From assembly GCF_007483665.1 (NCBI RefSeq), contig NZ_ML660183.1, positions 62,001 through 126,000 on the forward strand: DNA of 64,000 nt, read 5' to 3'. The notes below the pieces were generated by a model. The model saw only the letters and a program-made list of their open reading frames with translations, did not search any database and was not told the origin of the DNA. This stretch comes from Catellatospora sichuanensis. GTDB taxonomy: Bacteria; Actinomycetota; Actinomycetes; Mycobacteriales; Micromonosporaceae. The position numbers and the translations under genes are program-made. Each line of letters opens with the position of its first letter. Positions within the stretch are counted from its first letter, which is position 1. Positions 17,155 through 25,320 of this stretch are shown here, piece by piece.

Positions 17155-17201
17155 GGGGCTCGCTTGGGGGTGTCTGCGACACGAGACCTCAAGCGAGCCC
17201 C
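17155..17201. promoter_or_regulatory. Compound inverted repeat between coupling protein and replication-relaxation gene
   Basis: Outer arms GGGGCTCGCTTG (17155-17166) and its exact complement (17190-17201) enclose an inner GTGTC-TGC-GACAC hairpin. No U-run follows. It may be the terminator of the transfer operon or part of an origin of transfer; the second reading is suggested only by its place between transfer genes. Bases 17115-17315 have no gene. Confidence 0.5.
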
Positions 17202-17315
17202 ATCGCCGACGTCTGTCAGGTGCCCGGCCTGGCCAAACCCGGCCAGTGCCGGGCCCACCAGCAAGATCAACCTATCCAGACTCCTATCGGTCTCTCTCTC
17301 CAGGGGTATCCACCT

Positions 17316-18173
17316 ATGCCGCAATCGCGTCCTGATGGCCTGCTGGCCATCTACCCGCACATCACCAGCCGTGACCGTCAGCTGCTCCAGCTGCTCGACG
17401 ACCACCAGGTCCTCACCACCGACCAGATCCACGCCCTGTTCTTCCACGCCCGGCGTACCTGTCAGATCCGCCTGACCGAGCTGCGAGCCCTGGGACTGCT
17501 GGACCGGTTCCGGTTCGCCCGCGACGGCGGAGGCTCCCAGCCGTGGCACTGGACGCTGGGCCACAACGGGCACCGCTTCCAGGCCGCCGCCCACGGCCGG
17601 GCCGAGCCCACCGCCCGCACGAGCCGCCAGACCACGCAGCGCCTGTCGGCCAACCCGAACCTGACACACCTGCTCACGGCCAACGAGTTTGGCGTCCGGC
17701 TGTCGGCCCACACCCGCCGCCACCCTGCTGCGCGGCTTCAGCGCTGGTGGTCGGAGGCCAGCACCAGGACGCAGTTCCGGGTGATCACCCCAGACGGGCA
17801 CGGCGTGTGGAGCGTCGGCGGCAGCACGGTGGGCTACTGGTTGGAGGTCGACACCGGCACCGAGCCGCTGGGCAAGGTAGCCGCCAAGCTCGACAAGTAC
17901 GCCGTGCTCGCGCGGCAGGGCGGGCCGCGGTATCCAGTGCTGTTCTGGGTGCACAGCGAGGACCGGGAGGAACACCTCCACGCGCAGCTGCGCGGCCGGC
18001 GGGCCGAAGCGGTCGCCTGCGCCACCGCCGTGCACGCCGCCGACCCGGCCGAAGCGGTGTGGCTCGCTGCGGGCGCCGACCGGCGCGTGCGGCTGGTGGA
18101 GCTGCCCAGCGACCACGGCCGGGCGGTCGCCGCCAACGCCAACTTCGACGAGAACGGCGTCTTCCTACTCTGA
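17316..18173 (+). CDS. Replication-relaxation family protein
   Basis: A 285-residue protein of the Replic_Relax type (plasmid replication/relaxation). The N-terminal winged-helix part includes ITSRDRQLLQLLDDHQVLTTDQIHALFF and RTCQIRLTELRALGLLDRFRF; the C-terminal part has YWLEVDTGTEPLGKVAAKLDKYAVL and a conserved VLFWVHSEDREEHL, reminiscent of a nuclease-like fold. AGGGG lies upstream of ATG. No classical MOB relaxase is visible in the window, so this is the best candidate for DNA processing at the transfer or replication origin. Confidence 0.8.
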   Translation: MPQSRPDGLLAIYPHITSRDRQLLQLLDDHQVLTTDQIHALFFHARRTCQIRLTELRALGLLDRFRFARDGGGSQPWHWTLGHNGHRFQAAAHGRAEPTARTSRQTTQRLSANPNLTHLLTANEFGVRLSAHTRRHPAARLQRWWSEASTRTQFRVITPDGHGVWSVGGSTVGYWLEVDTGTEPLGKVAAKLDKYAVLARQGGPRYPVLFWVHSEDREEHLHAQLRGRRAEAVACATAVHAADPAEAVWLAAGADRRVRLVELPSDHGRAVAANANFDENGVFLL

Positions 18174-18260
18174 CAGAACCTGGCAGCCCCACGGCCAAAC
18201 CTGTCAGCGCAGGTCAGAGCCTCAAAGGTGTTCCTGACCGAGGGTTGTGGTGTCAGGTCG
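18171..18260. promoter_or_regulatory. Operator/promoter region with 16-bp motif and CTGAC-N13-GTCAG dyad
   Basis: TGACAGAACCTGGCAG at 18171-18186 overlaps the stop of the previous gene. CTGTCAG (18201) and GGTCAG (18212) follow, then the dyad CCTGAC-N13-GTCAGG (18233-18257). Overlapping it is TTGTGGTGTCAGGTCG (18245-18260), identical to 9563-9578; TTGTGG with TACGGT 16 bases later would make a promoter for the genes from 18483 on. The leader to 18482 has no other gene. Confidence 0.6.
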
Positions 18261-18482
18261 CAGGGCTACGGTGCAGCTTCCTTTCATTTTGCTCGCACCG
18301 CCGCCCGTTTGTCCCTCCCGGACCTGCCTCGCGCCAGCGCGATCACCCGTAGCCCACCCTCCGGTCGGCTCGTGATCCACGCCCCGCGCCTTCAACGGCA
18401 GCAGTCCCCGGCCAGACGCCGCGATCCGGTGGCACCGCCAGCACCACTATCCCAACCCACTCCTTCGCGATGGGAGCACCCC

Positions 18483-19184
18483 ATGCCCAAGCCCACCCCG
18501 CTCACCGACCAGGTTGTCACCGTCTGCTTCGCCCCCGGCGAGGACGCCGACTGGTTTTCCGCCAGCGAGAAGGTCAACGACCTCCTCAACGCCAACGGCA
18601 CCCCGGCCCGGCGCTACCGCGTGCGCCACCGCAGCCTCATCGGCTGGCTCACCCGGTTCTTCGGCTACTACCTGCTCGACGCCGCCCGCAAGTTCGGCGC
18701 GATCACCATGGCCGCCGGTGGCCGCAAGGGTCGACTCGACCTCAACGCCACCGCCGCCAAGGCCGCAGGCGACGCGATCCTGCGCTGGCGCGCCTGGAAC
18801 CAGCACATCAACAACACCACCAAGCCCGCCCGCACCTGGGAGGACTTCCTCGCCCAGCACCACGCCGACCCCGCCAAGGTCAGCATCAACGAAGCCCGCC
18901 GCCGCTTTCAGCAGCAGCCTCGCGTCCTGGCGATGCTCGCCTACGTCGGCGCCCACACCTTCGACCCCTACGAGCTGGCCGCCTACCAGGCCGGAGAGGC
19001 CACCTACGCCGGACTGCACTGGCGCATCGCGATGGTCGGCGATGTCCTGATCACCGTCGAAGGCAAGGTCCTCAAGCCCACCAGCGACACCGTCGCTGAC
19101 CAGCTCCGCTTCGGCAACGAGGCATGCGCCTACCTGCGCAGCCTCAAGTCCAGCGCACGCCTGTGCGCGGTCGCCATCGCCTAA
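18483..19184 (+). CDS. Hypothetical ICE protein
   Basis: A 233-residue soluble protein starting MPKPTPLTDQVVTVCFAPGEDADWF. It is basic in the N-terminal half (RRYRVRHRSLIGWLTRFFGYYLLDAARKFG) with Trp-rich helices (RWRAWNQHINN). No domain is recognised. The preceding open frame is low-complexity shadow, so the ATG was chosen for where coding-like sequence begins; a GGGAG lies just upstream. It is the first gene of an accessory block that runs to 26337. Confidence 0.65.
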   Translation: MPKPTPLTDQVVTVCFAPGEDADWFSASEKVNDLLNANGTPARRYRVRHRSLIGWLTRFFGYYLLDAARKFGAITMAAGGRKGRLDLNATAAKAAGDAILRWRAWNQHINNTTKPARTWEDFLAQHHADPAKVSINEARRRFQQQPRVLAMLAYVGAHTFDPYELAAYQAGEATYAGLHWRIAMVGDVLITVEGKVLKPTSDTVADQLRFGNEACAYLRSLKSSARLCAVAIA

Positions 19185-19267
19185 CACCCAGACCACACAA
19201 CTCGAGGACCGGTCGCAGCCCCGCTGCAACCGGCCTTCGCCATGCCCCCACCACCCGAAGGAGAGCC

Positions 19268-19969
19268 ATGTTCCTCACCGACCGCGCCCTGCGCCGCATC
19301 GCCGCTGCCACCAACGAGGTCCTGCCCGATCAGCTGTGGCGCTTCGACACCGCCGCAGAAGACGCCGTGGGCGACCTCGCCCGCCTGCTGCACAAGACCG
19401 CGCGGGAATACAACGCCACCGTCGCCTACCTCGACAGCGCCGTACCGCACCTGACGGTCCGCCCCGCACTCCGCACCGCCGGCCAACGCGAAGCCGTGTC
19501 CGGCATGCTCGCCGCGATCGAGCGGCACGACGTGCTGTCCAGCGTGCTCATCGACGCCTACACGGCGTGGCGCAGGCACCGCACGGTCGGCGGCGGCAAC
19601 GAGCAGCACCTGCTGGTGTACCCCGGCGACCCGGCCTACGGCGTGATCACCCTGTCGCGCACCTCGCCCCGCTTCTGGCGCGCGACCGCCGACACCGAAG
19701 CCGCCAAGGCGTTCGACGTCCCCTACGCCGGGCGGATTGTCGGGCTGATCGCCGAGACCCCGGACGGCAAGTACGAGGCCACGGCGTGCAGCAACCAGGC
19801 CCACGCCGAGTCCGGCTCGCCCATGTCCTACCGGCTTCCCGACCAGGAAGACCTGACCACGGCGTGCCGGTCGCTGCTGCGCTGGTGGCAGCTGCGGCAC
19901 TCGGCGGCCTGGCGCAGCCGCACCCCCGACCAGCTCGAACCCGCCGAGTTGGACCAGCTCGCCGACTAG
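19268..19969 (+). CDS. Hypothetical ICE protein
   Basis: A 233-residue protein with AAGGAG 5 bases before ATG. It begins MFLTDRALRRIAAATNEVLPDQLW and is soluble with alternating helices and strands; GGGNEQHLLVYPGDPAYGVITL is the most distinctive stretch. No family recognised. The downstream gene starts after 9 bases with its own AGGAGG site, so they form a pair. Confidence 0.65.
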   Translation: MFLTDRALRRIAAATNEVLPDQLWRFDTAAEDAVGDLARLLHKTAREYNATVAYLDSAVPHLTVRPALRTAGQREAVSGMLAAIERHDVLSSVLIDAYTAWRRHRTVGGGNEQHLLVYPGDPAYGVITLSRTSPRFWRATADTEAAKAFDVPYAGRIVGLIAETPDGKYEATACSNQAHAESGSPMSYRLPDQEDLTTACRSLLRWWQLRHSAAWRSRTPDQLEPAELDQLAD

Positions 19970-19978
19970 GAGGCCGAC

Positions 19979-20575
19979 ATGCTCAACATCGACGCGGTCG
20001 GCCGCTGGATCACGCGCCGCACCGGCCGCACCCTCGACCAGCACGCCGCCGACCCCATCCCGGCCGCCGCGAACCTGCCCCAGGCCGCCCACGGCCTGCG
20101 CACGGCGCGCACCGACCTGCTGCTCAAAGTCGACCAGCTGCGGACCGCGCTGATCAACGAGGACGACCTGTCCGGCAGCATCGCCGACGTCACCGGCCCG
20201 TTGGACGCCATCGCCACGCTCGGCAGCGAGTACCGGTACGCCCGCAACTGGGCCGACGTGCTGATCGGCGATGCGGACCGGACCGAGTACGCCGAGGCCC
20301 ACCGGGCGCAGCCACTGAGGCGGCGCTACGTCAACCCCGGCGACACCGTGCTCGTCGTCCTGCCGCACACCGACGCCTGCCGCCAGCGGCACCTCGCCGG
20401 ACGGCACACCCACGTGCTTGTCAGCAGTCACGATGCCGAACTCGACCTCATCATCGGCCCCGGCCAGCTGCGCCTTTCCCACGCCGACGCCGGGATCTAC
20501 CGCGACCCCGCCCACGGCGGCGCTCTCTACGTCCTGGAGCCCGCGGCTGACGAAGCCGCCGCCTCCGGCGACTGA
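19979..20575 (+). CDS. Hypothetical ICE protein
   Basis: A 198-residue protein with TAGGAGG upstream of ATG. It is helical at the N-terminus (TARTDLLLKVDQLRTALI) and strand-rich at the C-terminus (GDTVLVVLPHTDACRQRHLAGRHTHVLVSS). No catalytic motif is recognised. It lies 9 bases after the preceding gene and is probably co-transcribed with it. The 173 bases that follow hold no gene except the next ribosome-binding site. Confidence 0.65.
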   Translation: MLNIDAVGRWITRRTGRTLDQHAADPIPAAANLPQAAHGLRTARTDLLLKVDQLRTALINEDDLSGSIADVTGPLDAIATLGSEYRYARNWADVLIGDADRTEYAEAHRAQPLRRRYVNPGDTVLVVLPHTDACRQRHLAGRHTHVLVSSHDAELDLIIGPGQLRLSHADAGIYRDPAHGGALYVLEPAADEAAASGD

Positions 20576-20748
20576 CCCCCGGCGGCTGACGCCGCCCCCA
20601 GGCCACCGGGCCGCGATCCCAGCAACCACAGCACGGCAGCGCACCGCTCCACGCGCCTGCCGCGATGGCTGCTGCCCCCGACTCGGCGCACCACAGCCCG
20701 GCACAACGCCGTACCGGGCTCCAACCCCTAGTTCCCAGGGAGGGAACC

Positions 20749-22074
20749 ATGCAGCACAACCTGTCCATGACTCCTGCCATGCAGGAGATCCTCGACGCCT
20801 TGCGCGACCTCGGCCGGGCCAACGTCAACGAGCTGGCCGACAAGTCGGGCCGGGCCGTGTCCACCGTCCACAAGGCGCTCAAGGCGTTCACCGACGCCGG
20901 TCTGATCAGCGAGGTCGACACCGGCGCGGACCCCGCCGAGGGTGTCCCCAGCCGGTGGACCTTCGCCGAGGACATCGCCCAGCAGGCCGCCGACCTCGGC
21001 GACACCGACACCGCCGGCCAGGCCGAGTTCGACGCCTACGCGGACCCGGACGACCACGCGGACGATGAGGAGTCGCACGCCGACCCGGACGAGGACGAGG
21101 ACGTGGCGGACGACGACTCGGGCGACGACGCGGACTCGGAGCCCGCCGAGGACGACACGTACCGCGAGGAGTCGGACGGCGAGGAGGACGTGGAGACCGA
21201 CGACGACGCCGCGGACTCGGAGAACGCCGAGAACGACGACACAGACGACGACACGAGCTCGGACGACGACGAGGACGACGACGACGACGACGAGGACGAC
21301 GGCCGCATCGTCGTCACGGTCGTTCAGCCGAGCCGTCCCGGCGACCGCAAGATCATGACTATCAAGGCGGTCATCGCCGAGCACGGCGACGATGGCGCGA
21401 CCCTCGACGAGATCGTGGCCGAGAGCGGTATCGGGCACCCGACCGCCTCCCGGCTGCTGACCGCGATGGAACAGGCCGACGCCGCCCGCCGCAAGCCCGG
21501 CACCCCCGCCCGGTGGATCGCCGGGCCGACCAAGGCCAGCGAGGTGGACCCGAACCCGGAGCCGCCCCGCTGCCCCCTGTGCTTCCAGGTGATCAAGGGC
21601 TTGACCGAGTCGCCGGAGACGGTCGCCCAGGTGCAGCCCCTCGTGCGCCCGGACGGGACCCTGCACATCCTCGCCGAGGACGGCACTACCCACACGGTCA
21701 CCCTGCCCAAGCGCACGCCCATCCGCACGACGGGCTTCGCCACGGCGGGGGCGGTGCGCCGCACCGACATCACCGTCAACGCCGACGGCAGCCAGCCGTT
21801 CGGCAAGGGCGAGCTGGAGCGGCTGACGTTCGACACGCTCCAGGCCAACGCGGGCCAGACCATGACCCCGCAGGACATCGCCACCTCGATCAGCGCCCAG
21901 CTGGGCGGGCGGGCGGTCAGCTCCGGGGCGGTGCGCAACAACTGCGGCAAGCTCGGTGCCGCCGGCCGCATCCTCATGGTCTCCGAGTCGCCGTGGGCCT
22001 TCCAGTTCCCGGTGCCCGCCGAGGACAGCGGCGACACGGAGCAGGCCGACGACACCACGGACGAGCAGGCCTGA
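20749..22074 (+). CDS. Protein with three winged-helix-like segments and an acidic linker
   Basis: A 441-residue protein, AGGGAGGG before ATG. Residues about 5-70 form a winged helix (AMQEILDALRDLGRANVNEL...STVHKALKAF). About 95-185 are almost only Asp/Glu. About 200-255 form a second winged helix (TLDEIVAESGIGHPTASRLLTAM), and about 355-420 a third (GQTMTPQDIATSISAQL...GAVRNNCGKL). Between them is DGTLHILAEDGTTHTVTLP, shared with the protein at 6505. The acidic stretch may be a flexible spacer or DNA mimic. Likely a DNA-binding regulator or scaffold. Confidence 0.7.
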   Translation: MQHNLSMTPAMQEILDALRDLGRANVNELADKSGRAVSTVHKALKAFTDAGLISEVDTGADPAEGVPSRWTFAEDIAQQAADLGDTDTAGQAEFDAYADPDDHADDEESHADPDEDEDVADDDSGDDADSEPAEDDTYREESDGEEDVETDDDAADSENAENDDTDDDTSSDDDEDDDDDDEDDGRIVVTVVQPSRPGDRKIMTIKAVIAEHGDDGATLDEIVAESGIGHPTASRLLTAMEQADAARRKPGTPARWIAGPTKASEVDPNPEPPRCPLCFQVIKGLTESPETVAQVQPLVRPDGTLHILAEDGTTHTVTLPKRTPIRTTGFATAGAVRRTDITVNADGSQPFGKGELERLTFDTLQANAGQTMTPQDIATSISAQLGGRAVSSGAVRNNCGKLGAAGRILMVSESPWAFQFPVPAEDSGDTEQADDTTDEQA

Positions 22075-22151
22075 CGCCCAGTGCCGGGGTCGGGCGATGC
22101 CTGGCCCCGGCCTCGCGCCGAGGACAGCCCGCCACGGCCGACACACCGTGA

Positions 22152-22350
22152 CTGTCCCGGCTCGTCCGGGAGTACCTGGCCCAACGATCCGGGCAGGCGC
22201 TGACGCCTCGCCAGATCGCTGAGGGCATCAGCGCCCGCCTCGACGGCCTCCATGTCGGCGTCGGCGCGGTCACCAACAGCTGCCTGCACGAGGCCGCACG
22301 CGGCCGCCTCGTCCAGGCCAGCTCGGCAGTCGTGCCGGTCCTTTCCCACC
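22152..22350 (+). pseudogene. Orphan copy of the third winged helix of the upstream gene, no start codon
   Basis: Reading from 22152 gives SGQALTPRQIAEGISARLDG and then GAVTNSCLHEAARGRL, which matches GQTMTPQDIATSISAQLGG and GAVRNNCGKLGAAGRI in the gene just upstream. A stop codon precedes it in frame at 22149 and no ATG, GTG or TTG is available. It looks like the tail of a second, mostly deleted paralogue. The rest of 22075-22452 has no gene. Confidence 0.6.
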
Positions 22351-22452
22351 TGCCAGCACGAGCGCAGGCACCCCTCCATCACCCACGCGCCGGGCGTATC
22401 CGCCCGTCAGCGCAGACCAGCTCCCCATATCGCGGAAAAGGAGACAACCCCT

Positions 22453-23442
22453 ATGGCACACGAGCTTGAGACATTCACGAACGGCCAGACGGCCTTCGCC
22501 AGCGCCCGGCTGTCGGCCTGGCACCAGCTGGGCACCGTCACGCAGAACACGATGAGCGCCAACGAGATCATGGGCGCCGCCCTGCTCGGCAACTGGGGCG
22601 TGCGCACCATCCGTACGGTCGGCATCGACATCGTCGACGGCGTCGAGGTCCAGATCCCCGCCGACGACAAGCGCATGACGGTGCGCCGCAACCCGGTCAC
22701 CGGGGCCACCGAGTATCTGGGCGTCGTCGGCACCGACTACACAGTGGTCCAGAACGAGCAATGCGCCGAGCTGCTGGACCGGCTCGTGGACCAGGTGGGC
22801 GGCGCCCACTTCGAGACGGCGGGCAGCCTGCGGAACGGCAAGTCGGTGTTCGTCACGCTAAAGCTCCCGACCGCGATGGAGATCGCCGGGGTCGACCGGA
22901 TGGACCTCTACCTGATCGGGACGACCTCCCACGACGGCACCGCCGCGCTGCGCGTGGACGCCAGCCCGATCCGCGTGGTGTGCGCCAACACTCAGCGGGC
23001 CGCGTTCGCGCACTCGGTGGGGCACTACACGTTCCGGCACACCTCCAACGTCAACGCCCAGATCGCCCAGGCCCGCGAGGCACTGGGGCTGATGTGGAAG
23101 TACATGGACACGTTCGAGAAGGCCGCCGAGCGGATGCTGCAGACCGCGCAGACCACGCGGGAGTTCGAGCAGATCGTGGCCCAGGTGTGGCCAGTTAAGG
23201 ACAACGCGACCGACCAGGCCAAGGCCAACGCCCGACAGCGACTGGGCACGCTGAAGTACCTGATCACCGAGGCCGACACGCAGAAGGCCATCAAGGGCAG
23301 CCGGTGGGCCGGATACCAGGCCATCACCGAGTACCTGGACCACTACCAGCAGGCCAAGGACGCCACCGCCCGCGCCAACCGCGTGCTGACCGGCAAGACC
23401 GGCGACCTGAAGCCGGCCGCCTTCGACCTGCTCATGGTCTGA
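22453..23442 (+). CDS. DUF932 family protein
   Basis: A 329-residue protein with AAAAGGAG before ATG. It matches the DUF932 family of phage- and plasmid-borne proteins: AWHQLGTVTQNTMSANEIM at the N-terminus, EYLGVVGTDYTVVQNEQCAEL in the middle, and RVVCANTQRAAF followed by FRHTSNVNAQIAQAREALGL. The biochemical role of the family is not established. Such genes are frequent next to replication and recombination genes of mobile elements. Confidence 0.88.
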   Translation: MAHELETFTNGQTAFASARLSAWHQLGTVTQNTMSANEIMGAALLGNWGVRTIRTVGIDIVDGVEVQIPADDKRMTVRRNPVTGATEYLGVVGTDYTVVQNEQCAELLDRLVDQVGGAHFETAGSLRNGKSVFVTLKLPTAMEIAGVDRMDLYLIGTTSHDGTAALRVDASPIRVVCANTQRAAFAHSVGHYTFRHTSNVNAQIAQAREALGLMWKYMDTFEKAAERMLQTAQTTREFEQIVAQVWPVKDNATDQAKANARQRLGTLKYLITEADTQKAIKGSRWAGYQAITEYLDHYQQAKDATARANRVLTGKTGDLKPAAFDLLMV

Positions 23443-23516
23443 CCGCCCCCACCCCTGGCCGGGGCGGCGGTCACCCGGCGGCAGCCGCCCCGGCCCGTCA
23501 CGAACGGACCAGCACC

Positions 23517-23957
23517 ATGACACACCCCACCGAGCCCAGGCCAGAACGGCTATGGCCGTTGGCCGACCAAATCCGCCATCCCCGCGACGAGCGGCAGTCG
23601 GTGTGCGGCCTGCCCGCCGCCGACATCAGCCGATGGGAGACACAGGACCCGCCACGCCCGGAACGCACCTGCGAGGACTGCCTGACCCTGCTGCCCGACG
23701 CGGCCCGGCCCGACGACTACCAGCACCCGCCCGGAGACGCAACCCTCATCGACAGCCTCCGGAAGATCGTCGCCGAGCGGCAGCACGCCAAGATCGACGG
23801 GGTGTTGGTCGACTTGTGGTCGGCCAGCGTCACCGTCGCCATCTGGGACCGGCTCAAGCCCGACAAGCGAGAGCGGCTGCTGAGGCTGCCCTCGCACGAG
23901 CTGATCGGACGCTGCGTCGCGATCTATGCCCGTGTCACCTCCGGGGAGGGCCGGTGA
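23517..23957 (+). CDS. Hypothetical protein with Cys/His-like N-terminal site
   Basis: A 146-residue protein starting MTHPTEPRPERLWPLADQIRH. The N-terminal half contains VCGLPAADISRW and RTCEDCLTLLPDA, possibly a zinc site; the C-terminal half is helical. The ribosome-binding sequence is weak. The stop overlaps the next start (GTGA). Function unknown. Confidence 0.6.
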   Translation: MTHPTEPRPERLWPLADQIRHPRDERQSVCGLPAADISRWETQDPPRPERTCEDCLTLLPDAARPDDYQHPPGDATLIDSLRKIVAERQHAKIDGVLVDLWSASVTVAIWDRLKPDKRERLLRLPSHELIGRCVAIYARVTSGEGR

Positions 23958-24391
23958 CCCAGCCGATACCCCAATGGTTCCACTTCGCCCCGTGGGTGTT
24001 CTCGATCCACAAGGCTATGGCGCTGATCGCCGCGACACCCCGCCCGACCCAGCCCCTGGACGTCGCGACCTGGGCGGATGCATACGGCCTGACCCGCCTC
24101 GACGACCCGCCGTCCCAGACGATCGGCCTCATCGGCCCGGCCAGCGACGGCTTCGACCGGGTCTACGCCATGTCCACCGACCTGGCCAACCCGGTAATCG
24201 TCGCCACGCTGCCCATCCCCGGCCAGCCGCCCGGCCCGCTGCTCATCGACGGCACCCACCGGCTCTACCGGGCCTGGCGCGAAGGCGTGGCACAGCTGCC
24301 CGCCCATGTGCTCACCGTCGCCGAGACCCGCCAGGTCCGCCGCGACGCCCGCCTCGGCCCCGACCGCACCCGCCTCAACCCGCCGCACTGA
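23954..24391 (+). CDS. ParB-like nuclease-fold small protein
   Basis: A 145-residue protein starting at a GTG coupled to the previous gene. The segment PPGPLLIDGTHRLYRAWREGVAQLPAHVL resembles the DGxHRLxAA-type box of the ParB/sulfiredoxin fold, and the N-terminal helix-strand part fits a small stand-alone ParB-N-like domain. It may bind DNA or a nucleotide. Confidence in the fold is moderate because only the one box is diagnostic. Confidence 0.6.
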   Translation: MTQPIPQWFHFAPWVFSIHKAMALIAATPRPTQPLDVATWADAYGLTRLDDPPSQTIGLIGPASDGFDRVYAMSTDLANPVIVATLPIPGQPPGPLLIDGTHRLYRAWREGVAQLPAHVLTVAETRQVRRDARLGPDRTRLNPPH

Positions 24392-24482
24392 CCGCGGCCG
24401 CCATTCCCAATCCGCACGCCTCGGCAAGCCGCCAACGCCGGCGGCCCCGAGGCGTACCCCTCTCAACCCCTCGGAGATCCCC

Positions 24483-24809
24483 GTGAACCACATCCCGCTA
24501 CCGAAGTTGCTGTGCGACTGCCGATGCCCGCAGCACCACCAGCTGCCGCGCACCACGGTCAACGAGCCCGGCTGCGCCTGCACCATCACCTGCGCCACCC
24601 AGCCCATGACCCTGCTCGTCCCACAGTGGCGATCGGCACTGTTCCTCACCCCGCACGGCATGCGCTTCGTCAACGCCCTCGACGCCGGCCAGTGGGACTG
24701 GGCCGAGTCCGGACAACTGGACCCCGGCTACGCCGACTTCCCGATGGGGCAACTGCTCGAACACCTCCTACGCGCCAGCGCCATCGCCATCGACAACAGC
24801 GACCGCTGA
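24483..24809 (+). CDS. Cys-rich small protein, paralogue A
   Basis: A 108-residue protein with a GTG start. The N-terminus carries five cysteines (LLCDCRCPQHHQLPRT and EPGCACTITCATQPMTLL), probably metal binding. The C-terminal half holds GQWDWAESGQ and GQLLEHLLRASA. It is a clear paralogue of the protein at 24897: both share the CDC-x-CP-x-HH box, PGC-x-C-x3-C and QPMTLL followed by PQ. Role unknown; it ends 22 bases before a strong terminator. Confidence 0.65.
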   Translation: MNHIPLPKLLCDCRCPQHHQLPRTTVNEPGCACTITCATQPMTLLVPQWRSALFLTPHGMRFVNALDAGQWDWAESGQLDPGYADFPMGQLLEHLLRASAIAIDNSDR

Positions 24810-24831
24810 CCAGCAACCCAACCAGCTCAAG

Positions 24832-24866
24832 GTGGGCCGCCCAGGTGGGCGGCCCACGGACCTTTT
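24832..24866 (+). terminator. Rho-independent terminator
   Basis: Perfect 11-bp stem GTGGGCCGCCC with loop AGGT, then GGACCTTTTT. It lies between the two Cys-rich paralogues, which implies they can be transcribed separately. Confidence 0.85.
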
Positions 24867-24896
24867 TGCGCTTCACAACCCACCAGGGAGACAGCT

Positions 24897-25238
24897 ATCT
24901 ACCGCACCTACCGCAGCGCCTACGACCGTGCCTGCGACTGCAACTGCCCGACCCACCACGACCAGCCCCGCTTCACCTACAACGACCCCGGCTGCCACTG
25001 CCAAGCCACCTGCGCCAGCCAGCCGATGACCCTGCTCGCCCCACAGATCGGCGGGGCGCTGTTCCTCAACTACCACGGGACGCTGTGGTACGTGCCCGGC
25101 CTCGAACCCGGCCACTGGGACTGGCGCTACGCCCTCGCGGTCGACCTCGGCCACCCGCTGGCCGACGCCGCCGACCTGATCGAGCAGCTCCTGCGCGACA
25201 CCCACGAAGGACTGCTGCCGCTGATCCACCGCATGTAG
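24897..25238 (+). CDS. Cys-rich small protein, paralogue B, probable ATC start
   Basis: A 113-residue paralogue of the protein at 24483, with ACDCNCPTHHDQPRF, PGCHCQATCASQPMTLLAPQ and GHWDWRYAL. No ATG, GTG or TTG occurs in frame between the preceding terminator and the conserved Cys box. ATC at 24897 lies 6 bases after AGGGAG and gives an N-terminus about as long as that of the paralogue (first Cys at residue 13 against 11). So either ATC is the start or a former ATG has mutated. An internal ATG at 25026 would drop the whole Cys box. Confidence 0.6.
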   Translation: MYRTYRSAYDRACDCNCPTHHDQPRFTYNDPGCHCQATCASQPMTLLAPQIGGALFLNYHGTLWYVPGLEPGHWDWRYALAVDLGHPLADAADLIEQLLRDTHEGLLPLIHRM

Positions 25239-25262
25239 CCCTGCCTTCTCGACCTCATCCCC

Positions 25263-25296
25263 GCCGGCCGCGCACTCGCGCGAGCCCGGCCTTTTT
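25263..25296 (+). terminator. Hairpin terminator with T-run
   Basis: An imperfect GC stem (GCCGGCCGCGC paired with GCGCGAGCCCGGC, with a bulge) followed by TTTTT at 25292-25296, between paralogue B and the hydrolase gene. Confidence 0.65.
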
Positions 25297-25320
25297 GTCT
25301 TCACCGAAAGGCGCATCGCC

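Noticed and set aside
21036-21317. Ser-rich minus-strand frame
   Set aside because: It is the reverse of the Asp/Glu codons in the acidic linker of the plus-strand gene.
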